This document shows positions 62,423 through 64,000 of a stretch of DNA of 64,000 bases, one piece after another. The DNA comes from Melastoma dodecandrum (Eukaryota; Streptophyta; Magnoliopsida; Myrtales; Melastomataceae): the NCBI GenBank assembly GCA_029817715.1, contig JARUPY010000503.1, positions 186,001 to 250,000 on the forward strand, given 5' to 3'. The notes under the pieces were generated by a model. The model was not told the DNA's origin and ran no database searches. It saw nothing but the letters and a program-made list of their open reading frames with translations. Both the position numbers and the translations under genes were made by a program. Each line of letters begins with the position of its first letter. The first letter of the stretch is position 1.

Positions 62423-63209
62423 GAAGATCGGAATGCGGGCAGAAGAACCGCCTACATCTGGAGAACCCCCCCCCCCCCCCCAAAAAAAAAAAAAAACAAA
62501 TTCTAGGGTTTTGGCAGAAGAAGATTTGGGGAGTATTTCGAGGAGAGGAAGGGGGAAGTGTCCGTTATGCCACGTGGCGCAATCGTGACTCCGAGAGTTA
62601 CTACGTGGCGCAATCTTCATCAATTTCGGACTCGATTACAAATGGGTCCAAGTAGTAACAGTAATCATTAGGTTATCCATCCATCCATCCATCCATCCGA
62701 GGTTTTGTGCGAAATAACTACCATTTTCCGCCAAAGAAAGAATTAACCCTCAAATCTCGCACTGACATAGCGTGTAGTAAGTTAGCTGGCCATTGAGCGT
62801 TTCTTTCCTCTCCCGGAAAAATAATGAGTGTATTTACTATATTTCACGTAGTTCGTAGAGTAATCATGACGATGTCTGAAAAGTCAGAATATAGACCAAA
62901 CAGGCCCTTCGGCCGGAGTTAAAACTTTACTTTGAAACAAATCGATCTGCAAGCAGCAGCTAACACGGATTAGAAAGCCTCGTAATCCCTCCGACACTTG
63001 ATGGACAAATTGCTTAAAGTACAATTTTTACAGTGACTTTTACATCCAACAAGACAAACTGCTTTTCAAACAACGTGGCGGCCCCCCTTCGGTTTCCCCA
63101 CGAACACTCGTTTCCTTTTCTTTTATTATTCCAGGACTAGGAAGATTTCTTAGATTGATTGACCTGCGGACATGGATTTTCATGTTCGCCCTGTGTTTCC
63201 CTTTTCCCT
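62423..63209. other. upstream region of PARC6 and 3' side of the small conserved gene
   Basis: The PARC6 leader contains adjoining homopolymers, 16 C at 62466-62481 and 15 A at 62482-62496 on the plus strand. An ATCC repeat lies at about 62674-62698. The segment 62,900-63,209 should contain the 3' UTR of the next gene. Confidence 0.5.
62466..62496. repeat. C16A15 homopolymer pair in the PARC6 leader
   Basis: Direct homopolymer runs, 44-74 bases upstream of the PARC6 start codon. Length may be miscalled by sequencing. Confidence 0.85.
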
Positions 63210-63521
63210 TCAAGCGACCACCCGCCGTGTCATGAGCCGGCAAACCGGGGACTGGACCCCCGATGCCACGATCACTTGTGTGGTCACGGCGACGTTGTCG
63301 TTGTTGCTGCTGCCGATGCTTGAAGACGAAGGCCCCGTCAACGAGAAGTTGTACTCGGGCCGGAATATCTGGCCGATGTGTTCGGATGCTGCGAACCGCC
63401 CGGAGTCGCCAGGGAGCCTGGTGTAAGCAACAGAAGGGGAGTCGCAGAACCACGCGGGCTGTTGCTCCCCGCCCTTGTATTGAACTATTGCTCTGTACAG
63501 AAAGGGAATGAGGCCCTCCAT
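63210..63521 (-). CDS. small conserved plant protein of unknown function
   Basis: Single exon, 103 residues from the ATG at 63521. It begins MEGLIPFLYRAIVQYKGG, then has WFCDSPSVAYTRLPGDSGRF, a pattern I recognise in small uncharacterised plant proteins. A Ser/Asn-rich linker and a tail follow. There is no signal peptide or membrane span. An upstream in-frame ATG at 63671 would add a hydrophobic, T-rich translation of leader DNA and is not preferred. Confidence 0.8.
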   Translation of the reverse strand: MEGLIPFLYRAIVQYKGGEQQPAWFCDSPSVAYTRLPGDSGRFAASEHIGQIFRPEYNFSLTGPSSSSIGSSNNDNVAVTTQVIVASGVQSPVCRLMTRRVVA

Positions 63522-64000
63522 GTGTCTTAGGGATATGATGGGTGGGAAATCAAGGAGAGGAAAGAAACTTAGGAGGAGGAGGAAGGAGGGGGTGGTTAGA
63601 TTTATGAAGGGAAGAGGAGAGTGTTGGGGAGAATTAATATAAATAAACTGTGGTAGATCATCATGATTCACAAGGGTAAAACTTCACACGTAAGATGAAC
63701 GTTGAAAGCAATGTCCGAACTGCCGCCGGCCTTCCTGGTTGTTTCTCTTTCGGGTGGAGAAACTAAATATATATTATATATATATACACACCAAAATCTC
63801 ACTTCCCTCGTGAAATGAATGTGCGATTATTGTTTTGCGTATTTTATTTCTTGTTAAGCAAGTTTTTGTCATCAGACTGATTGAAATCGCCTAACGAGAG
63901 GCGATCATCAGGTCAAGGTCGGCTTCCATACCTTTTTTTGAGAAAATAAACTAATGGCTTAGCTTTTATGTCCACACATTGCCAGCCCCGATGCCTCGAA
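63522..64000. promoter_or_regulatory. upstream region of the small conserved gene
   Basis: AT-rich promoter-like DNA with a TA repeat at about 63767-63785. A TATA-like TTTATATTAATT lies on the minus strand near 63635-63646. The window ends without another gene. Confidence 0.4.

Overview
This window is nuclear DNA of a flowering plant. The genes are split by short GT-AG introns. The protein set is plant-specific: a brassinosteroid-signalling pseudokinase, PASTICCINO1, a COPT copper transporter, a PRONE-type RopGEF, a CASP-like protein and the plastid division protein PARC6. Transposons are of plant Copia, LINE and Mutator type. Gene density is about one per 3-4 kb outside the repeats. I cannot name the species from sequence alone; a dicot or magnoliid is my guess.

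Layout. 0.7-2.4 kb: RING-CH membrane E3 ligase (+). 3.1-6.7 kb: BSK pseudokinase with C-terminal TPRs (-), with a truncated LINE in one intron. 8.6-11.3 kb: DUF3527 protein (-). 14.1-14.5 kb: COPT copper transporter (+). 14.8-19.8 kb: PAS1-type FKBP/TPR protein in 20 exons (-), with a shifted C-terminus. 21.8-23.2 kb: plant-specific Gln-rich protein (-). 24.8-25.2 kb: broken calmodulin-like gene (-). 25.4-27.1 kb: internally deleted Copia element. 28.8-29.5 kb: universal stress protein (+). 29.7-30.2 kb: Mutator-type MITE. 30.6-33.1 kb: RopGEF (+). 33.8-34.2 kb: small secreted Cys-rich peptide (-). 35.4-35.8 kb: small membrane protein (-). 37.1-37.5 kb: two-exon 69-residue membrane protein (-), divergent from a mitochondrial carrier (37.7-39.7 kb, +).

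40.9-48.7 kb is a repeat block. It holds a frameshifted MULE transposase N-terminus, then five head-to-tail copies of a unit of about 1.15 kb, then a second copy of the MITE in inverted orientation. Each tandem unit carries GC-rich hairpins, a TATA box and the start of the same short reading frame. Only the fourth copy keeps a 109-codon frame.

50.8-51.3 kb: dynein light chain (-). 52.8-55.6 kb: uracil phosphoribosyltransferase in 11 exons (-). 56.4-57.7 kb: CASP-like protein (+). 58.0-62.4 kb: PARC6/CDP1 in 12 exons (-). 63.2-63.5 kb: conserved small protein of unknown function (-).

The genes do not form one pathway. BSK and RopGEF both act in plasma-membrane signalling, and PAS1 and PARC6 in growth and plastid division, but their proximity is not evidence of joint function. 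Exon boundaries were worked out by hand from splice sites, reading phase and family knowledge. No alignment or transcript data were available.
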